64,000 nucleotides of DNA from Diphasiastrum complanatum (GCA_029204225.1 CM055092.1:100000200-100064199), one strand, 5' to 3'; shown: positions 1 to 11,581, counted from the first letter of the stretch. The notes: generated from the sequence alone by a model not told the origin. Made by a program: numbers and translations.

Positions 1-894
1 TTTGACTTCCTGCTTGCGTCTGGTGGGCGTTGTCGCAAATGAAACTAACCTAAGAAACAGGCTAGCCATCCATCCTTTGCAAACATTGAGTCGTTTCGTT
101 GTCGTTCACGTGTGAGTACTTGAACTGCAAATCCGCCCCACAGATTCTGTAGTCCTCTTTGTTTGATGGTATCAGCCTTCAAAAGAAAAGGTTCCTTCTC
201 GAGCCATCAGCTCCTTGTATCACAAGCAATCATGCAAACCAGGCAAAGCACGAGTACTAAGACTCACCACGAATACGTACAAGTAAGACACTCAGGCATG
301 TTTACTAACAAGTAACAAAGACAAGGTCCCCCTTGAGATGGTCCTGCCAACGGATCTTTGCCTGGCCCCGCCCATACAAAATCAATCACAGAATCAGCCC
401 ACATAGGACACCCTCCAACCATCCGTGCTTTCACCATTAAGCAGCACATTGCCTCAGTCACGCCCCACCACTTTTTGGTCGATAGCCCTTATAACTAAAC
501 GATCGGCAGCTATCCCGCACCGGCAGCTAACCACCGTGCTTTACACCCAAATTCGAGCAGCATCTCTGTATCAATGGTTAACCCGTACAGTTCGAATATG
601 TCGCCCCACCCACAAGGTACAGACCGTGCTTTCACCTACCTAGGCAGCACTTTGCCTCATCCGTCCTACGTGCAGACAGCGCCAGGCCCGAACCACGAGA
701 ACTGACCGTGCTTACACCTCAAGGGCAGCACCTTGACTCATCAAGTCCCCCGTTCTGCCGACCACCCGACCGTGGACGCACCGTGCTTACACTGTGGGCA
801 GCACCTTGCACAACAGTTGTCTTGATGAACCCCAAACTGTGGCCATTTCCGTGAGATCCGCATAGCTGACCGGCCAGTCGGCTCTGATACCACA
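1..894 (-). mobile_element. Outermost non-coding LTR retrotransposon: PBS-side internal region
   Basis: This is the 5' part of the internal region (minus orientation) of the oldest of three same-family copies. It matches 6677-7582 and 9436-10339 almost base for base and ends with a primer binding site followed by a 5' LTR. No open frame resembles gag or pol, so the family is non-autonomous (LARD-like). The rest of this copy lies left of the window. The assignment follows from repeat comparison within the window; the family is not one I recognise. Confidence 0.8.
881..892 (-). promoter_or_regulatory. Primer binding site (initiator tRNA-Met)
   Basis: On the minus strand this reads TGGTATCAGAGC, the standard plant retrotransposon site complementary to the 3' end of initiator tRNA-Met. 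It sits 2 nt from the LTR edge at 895. It fixes the element's orientation (minus) and marks the LTR at 895 as a 5' LTR. Perfect copies occur at 7569-7580, and a one-mismatch copy at 10326-10337. Confidence 0.88.
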
Positions 895-1647
895 TGTAGC
901 GCAGGCATCCCAAAGGGAGCCGGGAACCACGACTTAGCTTCCCAGCCTTCAACTCTTGCCATCCAAACCCACTTGACATACAAGCAGCCAACTCGCCAAC
1001 AACGATCAGACTTAACCAACTTGAAGTTCCGAAAACCAACATTGAGATCCAACCTGGCTCCATGCCAGATCGGGAGTCCCGACGTGGGTGACTTCCCTCC
1101 AAGCAAGCCGCCCGACATACATCAAACTTAACCAACTCGAAGCTTCGTTACAAACGAGTAACATCCATTCCAAGCAAGCGGTCTGACTTACATCAGACTT
1201 AACCAACTGAAAGCTTCGTCACGAGCGCTGGAAGCCAACCTGGCGCCACGCCAGACTGGACAGCCATAAACAGGTAACATCCACCCAAGCAAGCCATCCA
1301 ACTCAGCCGACAAGTTAGAGCTCGTTCCCCAAGAGCTTAACCCATTCACGTTCATGCAAGGAACACTCAGAACCACAAGCCGCGACAGATATGGAAACAA
1401 CCAGTTCTTGGACCAAATGGTCCCGACAGCATACCGCTGGCGCCACGGACCGAATGGTCCCGACGGCATACCGCTGGCGTCCCGGGATACGACCTCAGCT
1501 ATGTGCCAAGTTAAAAATTTTGAAAGCGGCCTTACAACTGGCGCTTTTACCGAACACTGAAACCCAGAAGGTAATCAGAGTCAGTTTGAGGAAAATCCCA
1601 CTTTATTGATAAATCTGAGAAGGTTACATTTCAAGTGTGTGACCGAC
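895..1647 (-). repeat. Outer copy 5' LTR, left part (interrupted)
   Basis: This 753-bp piece starts TGTAGCGCAGG after the PBS and stops at the CCGAC target site where the middle copy inserted. Its missing part resumes at 11587-12077. The two pieces total 1244 bp, the normal LTR length of this family. The minus strand contains an AATAAA hexamer that could act in polyadenylation. Antisense and sense open frames across it recur in every LTR copy and are not genes. Confidence 0.88.
1643..1647. repeat. Target site duplication CCGAC of the middle copy (left)
   Basis: CCGAC precedes the LTR start at 1648 and is repeated at 11582-11586 immediately after the other LTR ends. In uninterrupted LTRs of the family the same place reads once (GTGACCGACCCTAG). 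This shows a true integration event. Confidence 0.9.
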
Positions 1648-2893
1648 TGTAGCGCAGGCATCCCAAAGGGAGCCGGGAACCACGACTTAGCTTCCCAGCC
1701 TTCAACTCTTGCCATCCAAACCCACTTGACATACAAGCAGCCAACTCGCCAACAACGATCAGACTTAACCAACTTGAAGTTCCGAAAACCAACATTGAGA
1801 TCCAACCTGGCACCATGCCAGATCGGGGGTCCCGACGTGGGTGACTTCCCTCCAAGCAAGCCGCCCGACATACATCAAACTTAACCAACTCGAAGCTTCG
1901 TTACAAACGAGTAACATCCATTCCAAGTAAGCGGTCTGACTTACATCAGACTTAACCAACTGAAAGCTTCGTCACGAGCGCTAGAAGCCAACCTGGCGCC
2001 ACGCCAGACTGGACAGCCATAAACAGGTAACATCCACCCAAGCAAGCCATCCAACTCAGCCGACAGGTTAGAGCCCGTTCCCCAAGAGCTTAACCCATTC
2101 ACGTTCATGCAAGGAACACTCAGAACCACAAGCCGCAACAGATGTGGAAACAACCAGTTTTTGGACCAAATGGTCCCGACAGCATACCGCTGGCGCCACG
2201 GACCGAATGGTCCCGACGGCATACCGCTGGCGTCCCGGGATACGACCCTCAGCTATGTGCCAAGTTAAAAATTTTGATAGCGGCCTTACAACTGGCGCTT
2301 TTACCGAACACTGAAACCCAGAAGGTAATCAGAGTCAGTTTGAGAAAAATCCCACTTTATTGATAAATCTGAGAAGGTTACATTTCAAGTGTGTGACCGA
2401 CCCTAGTCTCCGGGGCGCTAGCATGCCAAGGCGAGAGCAATGACAACATTCCAGCAAGGGAGGCTGAGACTTGGTTGGAGCTCGCCCTGAGTCGCAACCC
2501 GCACTCCCCTATAGTATTGGTGTGATTCGGCACCTCCCCTCATAACAAGCACTCTACCTAAGCTGGTAAAGCACGTTTTTCTCTCTCTAGGATTTTCTCT
2601 ATCTAGAAAGTCATTTTCTCTCTTCTAGATTTTATTGATCCCCAGGCTTCCTTTAATCATGCCTAGATCGTGTGAGGTGATTGCACATCGATCTGAGCTC
2701 TCTGGACTCCGCTAGAACCGATCAAAGATTTTCAGCCATAGGAACTTGGCGCCGGCTGGATTCTGGTCACAGTGGCGCCGGGAGCGGCGCCGGCGCCGTT
2801 GGCGCCGCGAGCAGCAGTGGCGCTGCTGGCGCCGGGGACATAGCTGGCGCCAATGGCACCGGAAGTAAAGCTTGTAAAGGTAGCTTTACAACA
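1648..2893 (-). repeat. Middle copy 3' LTR
   Basis: 1246 bp, TGTAGCGC...TTTACAACA on the plus strand (TGTTGTAAAG...GCTACA in element orientation). It is followed at 2894 by a C-rich run that is the minus-strand polypurine tract, so this is the 3' LTR. The U3 start (2745-2855) holds a dense cluster of GGCGCC palindromes. Confidence 0.9.
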
Positions 2894-2906
2894 TCCCCCC
2901 CACCTT
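2894..2906 (-). other. Polypurine tract of the middle copy
   Basis: TCCCCCCCCACC-like sequence directly beside the LTR edge; on the minus strand a G-rich purine run, as expected for plus-strand priming. The equivalent in the inner copy is at 5239-5249. Confidence 0.75.
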
Positions 2907-3975
2907 TATAAAATCTGATGTCCTCATCAGATGTCAGATTAAAGTAAAGGTGTCTCCCAATTAAAATGACTATACATTTATGCTACTTGGCACAGTACTC
3001 AATTTACTGGCCACTTTTTATTAACATTGAAACTGGCACACCACAAGTCGGAGGCTCAGCTCTTTGTACTGAAAAATTACATAACTTGAAACAAATATCT
3101 TTGTCTGGGAAAATCGTAGATTTGATATCGCTTTCGTAAAACCCGAGAGCCTTATTAACTGGTGACAGAGGCCTTTCTTTGAAATGTTCGCCCCTGTCGC
3201 TTCTGACTTTCGACTTTGGAACTCCTTTGAGCTCCTGATTTTGTCCTTGATGCACTTTGTGTTGAGCTCCCTGAGCTCCAGATTTGTTCGGGTTCCGCAC
3301 AGCTATCAAGGCTCCCTGAGCCGAAGGATTTATCGTTTGATTGCCCACTTATTGGTCCACTCCGTGCCTTGTTGCTTCTGCACTTTGATTTCTCTCCTTG
3401 TCCCAGCCTGATCTTGATACTTTTCCATCTTGGCTCTTTAAGGTAGGCAAAGATTGAGTACTCCGCAATGCACCTCTCACTTAGCTTGAAGTAGCTCTTT
3501 GAATCAGCCCAAATGTAACCATTGACCTCGTGGAAAGCCAAAGGGTCGCACCAGTTTGATCCGCATCCGAACTATCTCTTCGCGTTTGTTTGAAGCACCA
3601 TGTCCGTCGCGCAAAACTTGACTTTCACAATTCCATCACTGGACAGTTGCCTCACATTCAAAACAAGAAGTGTACATCGAGCTTGGCTTCAAGTAGCTCT
3701 CTTTGATTCAGACACATGCACCCAGAGTTTGCACTAGTCCGATCTCAACGCGAACTATCCCTTAGCGTCCGTTCGAAATACCAAGTCTCTCATGCAAGAC
3801 TGCAACTTTCACAGTTCGTTCATTGATCAGCTGCCTTACACATAACACAAGCCAGCGTACTCACATGTTTCCTCATCATTGCTGGGTCCAGAGAAAGCCT
3901 ATAACAAACTTTCCTTTCCACAACAAAAACCTGTCAACTTATTAGGTCCAAAGTTTCGCCAGTCTCCTCGTGTGA

Positions 3976-3980
3976 GTATG
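3976..3980. repeat. Target site duplication GTATG of the inner copy (left)
   Basis: GTATG precedes the LTR at 3981 and recurs at 8827-8831 right after the partner LTR. The uninterrupted internal region of the inner copy reads GTGAGTATGGCTAGG once near 6312-6326. Confidence 0.92.
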
Positions 3981-5238
3981 TGTAGCGCAGCAGGCATCAC
4001 AAAGGGAGCCGGGAACCACGACTTAGCTTCCCAGCCTTCAACTCTTGCCATCCAAACCCACTTGACATACAAGCAGCCAACTCGCCAACAACGATCAGAC
4101 TTACCAACTTGAAGTTCCGAAAACCAACATGAGATCCAACCTGGCGCCATGCCAGATCGGGAGTCCGACAGTGGGTGACTTCCCCTCAAGCAAGCCGCCC
4201 GACATACATCTAACTTAACCAACTCGAAGCTTCGTTTACAAACGAGTAACATCCATTCCAAGCAAGCGGTCTGGACTACATCAGACTTAACCAACTGAAA
4301 GCTTCGTCACGAGCGCTGAAGCCAACTGGCGTCCACGCCAGACTGGACAGCCATAAACAGGTAACATCCACCCAAGCAAGCCATCCAACTCAGCCGACAG
4401 GTTAGAGCACCCGTTCCCCAAGAGCTTAACCCCATTCACGTTCATGCAAGGAACACTCAGAACCACAAGCCGCGATAGATATGGAAACAACCAGTTTCTT
4501 GGACCAAATGGTCCCGACAGCATAACCGCTGGCGCCACGGACCGAATGGTCCCGACGGCATACCGCTGGCGTCCCGGGATACGACCCCTCAAGCTATGTG
4601 CCAAGATTAAAAATTTGGAAAGCGGCCTTACAACTGGCGCTTTTACCGAACACTGAAACCCAGAAGGTAATCAGAGTCAGTTTGAGGAAAATCCCGCTTT
4701 ATTGATAAATCTGGAGAAGGTTACATTTCAAGTGTGTGACCGACCCTAGTCTCCGGGGCGCTAGGCATGCCAAGGCGAGAGCCATGACAACATTCCAGCA
4801 AGGGAGGCTGAGACTTGGTTGGAGCTCGCCCTGAGTCGCAACCCGCACTCCCCTATAGTATTGGTGTGATTCGGCACCCCCCCTCATACCAAGCACTCTA
4901 CCCAAGCTGGTAAAGCACGTTTTTTCTCTCTCTAGATTTTCTCTTTTCTAGAAAGTCATTTTCTCTCTCTAGATTTTATTGATCCCCAGGCTTCCTTTAA
5001 TCATGCTAGATCGTGTGAGGTGATTGCACATCGATCTGAGCTCTCTGGACTTCGCTAGAACCGATCAAAGATTTTCAGCCATAGGAACTTGGCGCCACGG
5101 CTGGATTCTGGTCACAGTGGCGCGGGAGCGGCGCCGGCGCCGTTGGCGCCGGGAGCAGCAGGGGCGCTGCTGGCGCCGGAGACATAGGCTGGCGCCGATG
5201 GCGCCGCAAGTAAAGCTTGTAAAGGTAGCTTTACAACA
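3981..5238 (-). repeat. Inner copy 3' LTR
   Basis: 1258 bp. It carries many more single-base insertions and deletions against its partner (7583-8826) than substitutions, for example GCAGCAGGCATCAC, GAGCACCCGTTCC and CAAGATTAAAAATT. That is unusual for real divergence and looks partly like consensus error. Confidence 0.88.
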
Positions 5239-7582
5239 TCCACCCCACCTTTATAAAATCTGATGTCCTCATCAGATGTCAGATTAAAGTAAAGGTGTCT
5301 CCCAATTAAAATGACTATACATTTAAGCTACTAGGCACAGTACTCAATTTACTGGCCACTTTTTATTAACATTGAAGCTGGCACACCACAAGTCGGAGGC
5401 TCAGCTCTTTGTACTGAAAAATTACATAACTTGAAAATATATCTTTGTCTGGAAAAAGCGTAGATTTGATATCGCTTTCGTAAAACCCGAGAACCTTATT
5501 AATTGGTGACAAGAGGCCTTTCTTTGAAATGTTCGCCCCTGTCGCTTCTGACTTTCGACTTTGGAACTCCTTTGAGCTCCTGATTTGTCCTTGATGCACT
5601 TTGTGTTGAGCTCCCTGAGCTCCAGGTTTGTTCAGTTCCGCACAGGTATCAAGGCTCCCTGAGCCGAAGGATTTATCGTTTGATTGCCCACTTTATGGTC
5701 CACTCCGTGCCTTGTTGCTTCTGCACCTTGATTTCTCTCCTTGTCCAAGCCTGATCTTGATACTTTTCCATCTTGGCTCTTTAAGGTAGGCAAAGATTGA
5801 GTACTCCGCAATGCACCTCTCACTTAGCTTGAAGTAGCTCTTTGAATCAGCCCAAATGTAACCATTGACCTCGTGGAAAGCCAAAGTGTCGCACCAGTTT
5901 GATCCGCATCCGAACTATCTCTTCGCGTTTGTTTGAAGCACCATGTCCGTCGCGCAAAACTTGACTTTCACAATTCCATCACTGGTCAGTTGCCTCACAG
6001 TCAAAACAAGAAGTGTACATCGAGCTTGGCTTCAAGTAGCTCTCTTTGAATCAGACACATGCACCCAGAGTTTGCACTAGTCCGATCTCAACGCGAACTG
6101 TCCCTTAGCGTTCGTTCGAAATACCAAGTCTCTCATGCAAGACTCAACTTTCTCAGTTCCTTCATTGATCAGCTGCCTTACACGTAACACAAGCCAGCAT
6201 ACTCATATGTTTCCTCATCATTGCTGGTCTAGAGAAAAGCCTATAACAAACTTTCCTTTCCACAACAAAAACTTGTCAACTTATTAGGTCCAAAGTTCGC
6301 CAGTCTCCTCGTGTGAGTATGGCTAGGTCACCTTGAATTTGCCCCCATTTTGATCAACTTTAATTCAAAATTTGCCCCAAGAGAGAGGTGTGTGTGATAG
6401 TTCCCCTCCACTTAATAGATCAGCTGATCGGACTTTAGAGTAGAGTTCTTCGGACAAAAAGCCTTTCCAACACTTTGCTTCCCATCTGCTAGGATTATGG
6501 CTCGATCCAACTTGTTGCCAATCTCTGAAGAGGATCCTAGTCTTTTCCCCTTTGAGGAAAAACCCAACTGATACTGGATATCACCCATACTCAGTGAGTT
6601 TCAGTTCCGAAGGTGGCCGTCCCAAAATGAAGACCAACTGCTCCATAGAAGATCTCCCCTGAAATTGCCCTTTCCAACTTTTGACTTCCTGCTTGCGTCT
6701 GGTGGGCGTTGTCGCAAATGAAACTAACCCAAGAAATAGGCTAGCCATCCATCCTTTGCAAACATTGAGTCGTTTCGTTGTCGTTCACGTGTGAGTACTT
6801 GAACTGCAAATCCGCCCCACAGATTCTGTAGTCCTCTTTGTTTGATGGTATCAGCCTTCAAAAGAAAAGGTTCCTTCTCGAGCCATCAGCTCCTTGTATC
6901 ACAAGCAATCATGCAAACCAGGAAAAGCACGAGTACTAAGACTCACCACGAATACATACAAGTAAGACACTCAGGCAGGTTTACTAACAAGTAACAAAGA
7001 CAAGGTCCCCCTTTGAGATGGTCCTGCCAACGGACCTTTGCCTGGCCGCGCCCATACAAATCGATCACAGAATCAGCCCACATAGGACACCCCTCCAACC
7101 ATCCGTGCTTTCACCATTAAGCAGCACATTGCCTCAGTCACGCCCACCACTTTTTGGTCGATAGCCCTTATAGCTAAACGATTCGGCAGCTATCCCGCAC
7201 CGGCAGCTAACCACCCGTGCTTTACACCCGAATTCGAGCAGCATCTCTGTATCAATGGTTAACCCGTACAGTTCGAATATGTCACCCCGCACCCCACAAG
7301 GTACAGACCGTGCTTTCACCTCCCTAGGCAGCACTTTGCCTCATCCGTCCTACGTGCAGACAGCGCCAGGCCCGAACCGCGAGAACTGACCGTGCTTACA
7401 CCTCAAGGGCAGCACTTTGACTCATCAAGTCCCCCGTTCTGCCGACCACCCCCGACCGTGGACGCACCCGTGCTTACACTGTGGGCAGCACCTTGCACAA
7501 CAGTTGTCTTGATGAAACCCCAAACCGTGGCCATTTCCGTGAGATCCGCATAGCTGACCGGCCAGTCGGCTCTGATACCACA
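5239..7582 (-). mobile_element. Inner copy internal region (non-coding)
   Basis: This 2344-bp stretch is the only uninterrupted internal region of the family in the window. It runs from the C-rich PPT to the tRNA-Met PBS. It contains an inverted pair near 5262-5282 (TCTGATG...CATCAGA). It matches 2894-3980 on one side and 8832-10339 on the other. No protein-coding region is convincing. Confidence 0.85.
7569..7580 (-). promoter_or_regulatory. Primer binding site (tRNA-Met), inner copy
   Basis: Minus-strand TGGTATCAGAGC, 2 nt from the 5' LTR beginning at 7583. Confidence 0.88.
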
Positions 7583-8826
7583 TGTAGCGCAGGCATCCCA
7601 AAGGGAGCCGGGAACCACGACTTAGCTTCCCAGCCTTCAACTCTTGCCATCCAAACCCACTTGACATACAAGCAGCCAACTCGCCAACAACGATCAGACT
7701 TAACCAACTTGAAGTTCCGAAAACCAACATTGAGATCCAACCTGGCGCCATGCCAGATCGGGAGTCCCGACGTGGGTGACTTCCCTCCAAGCAAGCCGCC
7801 CGACATACATCAAACTTAACCAACTCGAAGCTTCGTTACAAACGAGTAACATCCATTCCAAGCAAGCGGTCTGACTTACATCAGACTTAACCAACTGAAA
7901 GCTTCGTCACGAGCGCTGGAAGCCAACCTGGCGCCACGCCAGACTGGACAGCCATAAACAGGTAACATCCACCAAGCAAGCCATCCAACTCAGCCGACAG
8001 GTTAGAGCCCGTTCCCCAAGAGCTTAACCCATTCACGTTCATGCAAGGAACACTCAGAACCACAAGCCGCGATAGATATGGAAACAACCAGTTCTTGGAC
8101 CAAATGGTCCCGACAGCATACCGCTGGCGCCACGGACCGAATGGTCCCGACGGCATACCGCTGGCGTCCCGGGATACGACCCTCAGCTATGTGCCAAATT
8201 AAAAATTTGGAAAGCGGCCTTACAACTGGCGCTTTTACCGAACACTGAAACCCAGAAGGTAATCAGAGTCAGTTTGAGGAAAATCCCGCTTTATTGATAA
8301 ATCTGAGAAGGTTACATTTCAAGTGTGTGACCGACCCTAGTCTCCGGGGCGCTAGCATGCCAAGGCGAGAGCCATGACAACATTCCAGCAAGGGAGGCTG
8401 AGACTTGGTTGGAGCTCGCCCTGAGTCGCAACCCGCACTCCCCTATAGTATTGGTGTGATTCGGCACCCCCCCTCATACCAAGCACTCTACCCAAGCTGG
8501 TAAAGCACGTTTTTCTCTCTCTAGGATTTTCTCTTTCTAGTAAGTCATTTTCTCTCTCTAGATTTTATTGATCCCCAGGCTTCCTTTAATCATGCCTAGA
8601 TCGTGTGAGGTGATTGCACATCGATCTGAGCTCTCTGGACTTCGCTAGAACCGATCAAAGATTTTCAGCCATAGGAACTTGGCGCCGGCTGGATTCTGGT
8701 CACAGTGGCGCGGGGAGCGGCGCCGGCGCCGTTGGCGCCGGGAGCAGCAGGGGCGCTGCTGGCGCCGGGGACATAGCTGGCGCCGATGGCGCCGCAAGTA
8801 AAGCTTGTAAAGGTAGCTTTACAACA
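7583..8826 (-). repeat. Inner copy 5' LTR
   Basis: 1244 bp, same ends as the other copies. It joins directly to the TSD GTATG and the resumed internal region of the middle copy at 8832. Confidence 0.9.
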
Positions 8827-8831
8827 GTATG
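8827..8831. repeat. Target site duplication GTATG of the inner copy (right)
   Basis: Right-hand member of the GTATG pair at 3976-3980. Confidence 0.92.
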
Positions 8832-10339
8832 GCTAGGTCACCTTGAATTTGCCCCCATTTTGATCAACTTTCATTCAAAATTTGCCCCAAGAGAGAGGTG
8901 TGTGTGATAGTTCCCCTCCACTTAATAAATCAGCTGATCGGACTTAGAGTAGAGTTCTTCGGACAAAAAGTCTTTCCAACACTTTGCTTCCCATCTGCTA
9001 GGATTATGGCTCGATCCAACTTGTTGCCAATCTCTGAAGAGGATCCTGGTCTTTTCCCCTTTGAGGAAAAACCCAACTGATACTGGATATCACCCATGCT
9101 CAGTGTGTTTCAGTTCCGAAGGTGGCCGTCCCAAAATGAAGACCAACTGCTATAGAAGATCTCCCCTGAAATTGCCCTTTCCAACTTTTGACTTCCTGCT
9201 TGCGTCTGGTGGGCGTTGTCGCAAATGAAACTAACCCAAGAAACAGGCTAGCCATCCATCCTTTGCAAACATTGAGTCATTTCGTTGTCGTTCACGTGCG
9301 AGTACTTGAACTACAAATCCGCCGCACAGATTCTGGATATCGCTCATGCTCAGTGAGTTTCAGTTCCGAAGGTGGCCGTCCCAAAATGAAGACCAACTGC
9401 TCCATAGAAGATCTCCTCTGAAATGGCCCTTTCCAACTTTTGACTTCCTGCTTGCGTCTGGTGGGCGTTGTCGCAAATGAAACTAACCTAAGAAACAGGC
9501 TAGCCATCCATCCTTTGCAAACATTGAGTCGTTTCGTTGTCGTTCACGTGTGAGTACTTGAACTGCAAATCCGCCCCACAGATTCTGTAGTCCTCTTTGT
9601 TTGATTGTATCAGCCTTCAAAAGGAAAGGTTCCTTCTCGAGCCATCAGCTCCTTGTATCACAAGCAATCATGCAAACCAGGCAAAGCACGAGTACTAAGA
9701 CTCACCACGAATACGTACAAGTAAGACACTCAGGCAGGTTTACTAACAAGTAACAAAGACAAGGTCCCCCTTTGAGATGGTCCTGCCAACGGACCTTTGC
9801 CTGGCCGCGCCCATACAAATCGATCACGGAATCAGCCCACATAGGACACCCCTCCAACCATCCGTGCTTTCACCATTAAGCAGCACATTGCCTCAGTCAC
9901 GCCCCACCACTTTTTGGTCGATAGCCCTTATAGCTAAACGATCGGCAGCTATCCCGCACCGGCAGCTAACCACCCGTGCTTTACACCCGAATTCGAGCAG
10001 CATCTCTGTATCAATGGTTAACCCGTACAGTTCGAATATGTCGCCCCGCACCCCACAAGGTACAGACCGTGCTTTCACCTACCTAGGCAGCACTTTGCCT
10101 CATCCGTCCTACGTGCAGACAGCGCCAGGCCCGAACCGCGAGAACTGACCATGCTTACACCTCAAGGGCAGCACTTTGACTCATCAAGTCCCCCGTTCTG
10201 CCGACCACCCCGACCGTGGACGCACCCGTGCTTACACTGTGGGCAGCACCTTGCACAACAGTTGTCTTGATGAACCCCAAACCGTGGCCATTTCCGTGAG
10301 ATCCGCATAGCTGACCGGCCAGTCGGCTTTGATACCACA
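8832..10339 (-). mobile_element. Middle copy internal region, PBS-side half
   Basis: It continues the internal region broken off at 3980, matching 6322-7582 of the inner copy. It carries a private 250-bp tandem duplication (9083-9332 and 9333-9587). It ends in a PBS at 10326-10337 with one mismatch (GCTTTGATACCA on the plus strand instead of GCTCTGATACCA). It is non-coding. Confidence 0.87.
9083..9587. repeat. 250-bp tandem duplication inside the middle copy
   Basis: Two adjacent copies both beginning CTGGATATC and both containing TCAGTTCCGAAGGTGGCC and GACTTCCTGCTTGCG. The inner and outer copies have the unit once. Subtracting it brings the middle copy to the family's normal length. Confidence 0.9.
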
Positions 10340-11581
10340 TGTTGCGCCGGCATCCCAAAGGGAGCCGGGAACCACGACTTAGCTTCCCAGCCTTCAACTC
10401 TTGCCATCCAAACCCACTTGACATACAAGCAGCCAACTCGCCAACAACGATCAGACTTAACCAACTTGAAGTTCCGAAAACCAACATTGAGATCCAACCT
10501 GGCGCCATGCCAGATCGGGGGTCCCGACGTGGGTGACTTCCCTCCAAGCAAGACGCCCGACATACATCAAACTTAACCAACTCGAAGCTTCGTTACAAAC
10601 GAGTAACATCCATTCCAAGTAAGCGGTCTGACTTACATCAGACTTAACCAACTGAAAGCTTCGTCACGAGCGCTGGAAGCCAACCTGGCGCCACGCCAGA
10701 CTGGACAGCCATAAACAGGTAACATCCACCCAAGCAAGCCATCCAACTCAGCCGACAGGTTAGAGCCCGTTCCCCAAGAGCTTAACCCATTCACGTTCAT
10801 GCAAGGAACACTCAGAACCACAAGCCGCGACAGATGTGGAAACAACCAGTTTTTGGACCAAATGGTCCCGACAGCATACCGCTGACGCCACGGACCGAAT
10901 GGTCCCGACGGCATACCGCTGGCGTCCCGGGATACGACCCTCAGCTATGTGCCAAGTTAAAATTGATAGCGGCCTTACAACTGGCGCTTTTACCGAACAC
11001 TGAAACCCAGAAGGTAATCAGAGTCAGTTTGAGGAAAATCCCACTTTATTGATAAATCTGAGAAGGTTACATTTCAAGTGTGTGACCGACCCTAGTCTCC
11101 GGGGCGCTAGCATGCCAAGGCGAGAGCCATGACAACATTCCAGCAAGGGAGGCTGAGACTTGGTTGGAGCTCGCCCTGAGTCGCAACCCGCACTCCCCTA
11201 TAGTATTGGTGTGATTCGGCACCTCCCCTCATAACAAGCACTCTACCTAAGCTGGTAAAGCACGTTTTTCTCTCTCTAGGATTTTCTCTTTCTAGAAAGT
11301 CATTTTCTCTCTCTAGATTTTATTGATCCTCAGGCTTCCTTTAATCATGCCTAGATCGTGTGAGGTGATTGCACATCGATCTGAGCTCTCTGGACTCCGC
11401 TAGAACCGATCAAAGATTTTCAGCCATAGGAACTTGGCGCCGGCTGGATTCTGGTCACAGTGGCGCCGGGAGCGGCGCCGGCGCCGTTGGCGCCGCGAGC
11501 AGCAGTGGCGCTGCTGGCGCCGGGGACATAGCTGGCGCCAATGGCACCGGAAGTAAAGCTTGTAAAGGTAGCTTTACAACA
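10340..11581 (-). repeat. Middle copy 5' LTR
   Basis: 1242 bp, starting TGTTGCGCCGG (two substitutions in the usual TGTAGCGCAGG) and ending TTTACAACA. It is followed by TSD CCGAC at 11582-11586 and the resumed outer LTR. Confidence 0.9.

Larger units (their letters stand above)
2894..3980 (-). mobile_element. Middle copy internal region, PPT-side half
   Basis: It matches 5239-6320 of the inner copy and stops at GTATG, the target site of the inner copy. It resumes at 8832. A minus-strand open frame (about 3155-3541, TTG start) encodes a basic, Ser/Lys/Gln-rich product. The inner copy has the same frame broken by indels near 5630-5884. It has no recognisable gag motif, and I treat it as possible decayed gag or chance. 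Confidence 0.8.
3981..8826 (-). mobile_element. Inner (youngest) LTR retrotransposon copy, complete, non-coding
   Basis: Full-length 4846-bp element: 3' LTR 3981-5238, PPT 5239-5249, internal region to 7582, PBS 7569-7580, 5' LTR 7583-8826, TSDs GTATG. The internal 2.3 kb holds no gag, protease, RT or integrase on either strand, so it would have to be mobilised in trans. Its LTRs share variants that separate them from the middle copy (CGGGAGTCC, CCAAGCAAGCGG, GGCGCCGATGGCGCCGC). It sits inside the middle copy's internal region. Confidence 0.92.
1648..11581 (-). mobile_element. Middle LTR retrotransposon copy, inserted in the outer copy's LTR
   Basis: A complete non-coding element with LTRs at 1648-2893 and 10340-11581 and 5-bp TSDs CCGAC. 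Its internal region (2894-3980 plus 8832-10339) is itself interrupted by a younger copy. Without that insert and a 250-bp internal tandem duplication it is about 4.83 kb, matching the inner copy (4846 bp). The two LTRs share variants absent from the other copies: a GGGGGTCCC run, CCAAGTAAGCGG, CCAGTTTTTGG, and CCGCGAGCAGCAGTGG. This pairs them as one insertion. Confidence 0.9.

Noticed and set aside
881..892. tRNA-like TGGTATCAGAGC words (881, 7569, 10326, 35045, 46140, 51780)
   Set aside because: They are retrotransposon primer binding sites beside LTR edges; no cloverleaf can be drawn, so no tRNA gene.
7425..7823. Open frames of 90-140 codons on both strands in the LTRs (also 719-1135, 10155-10580, 23287-24051)
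   Set aside because: They recur in every LTR copy, differ by frameshifts between copies, resemble no protein, and lie in sequence explained as LTR and PBS region.
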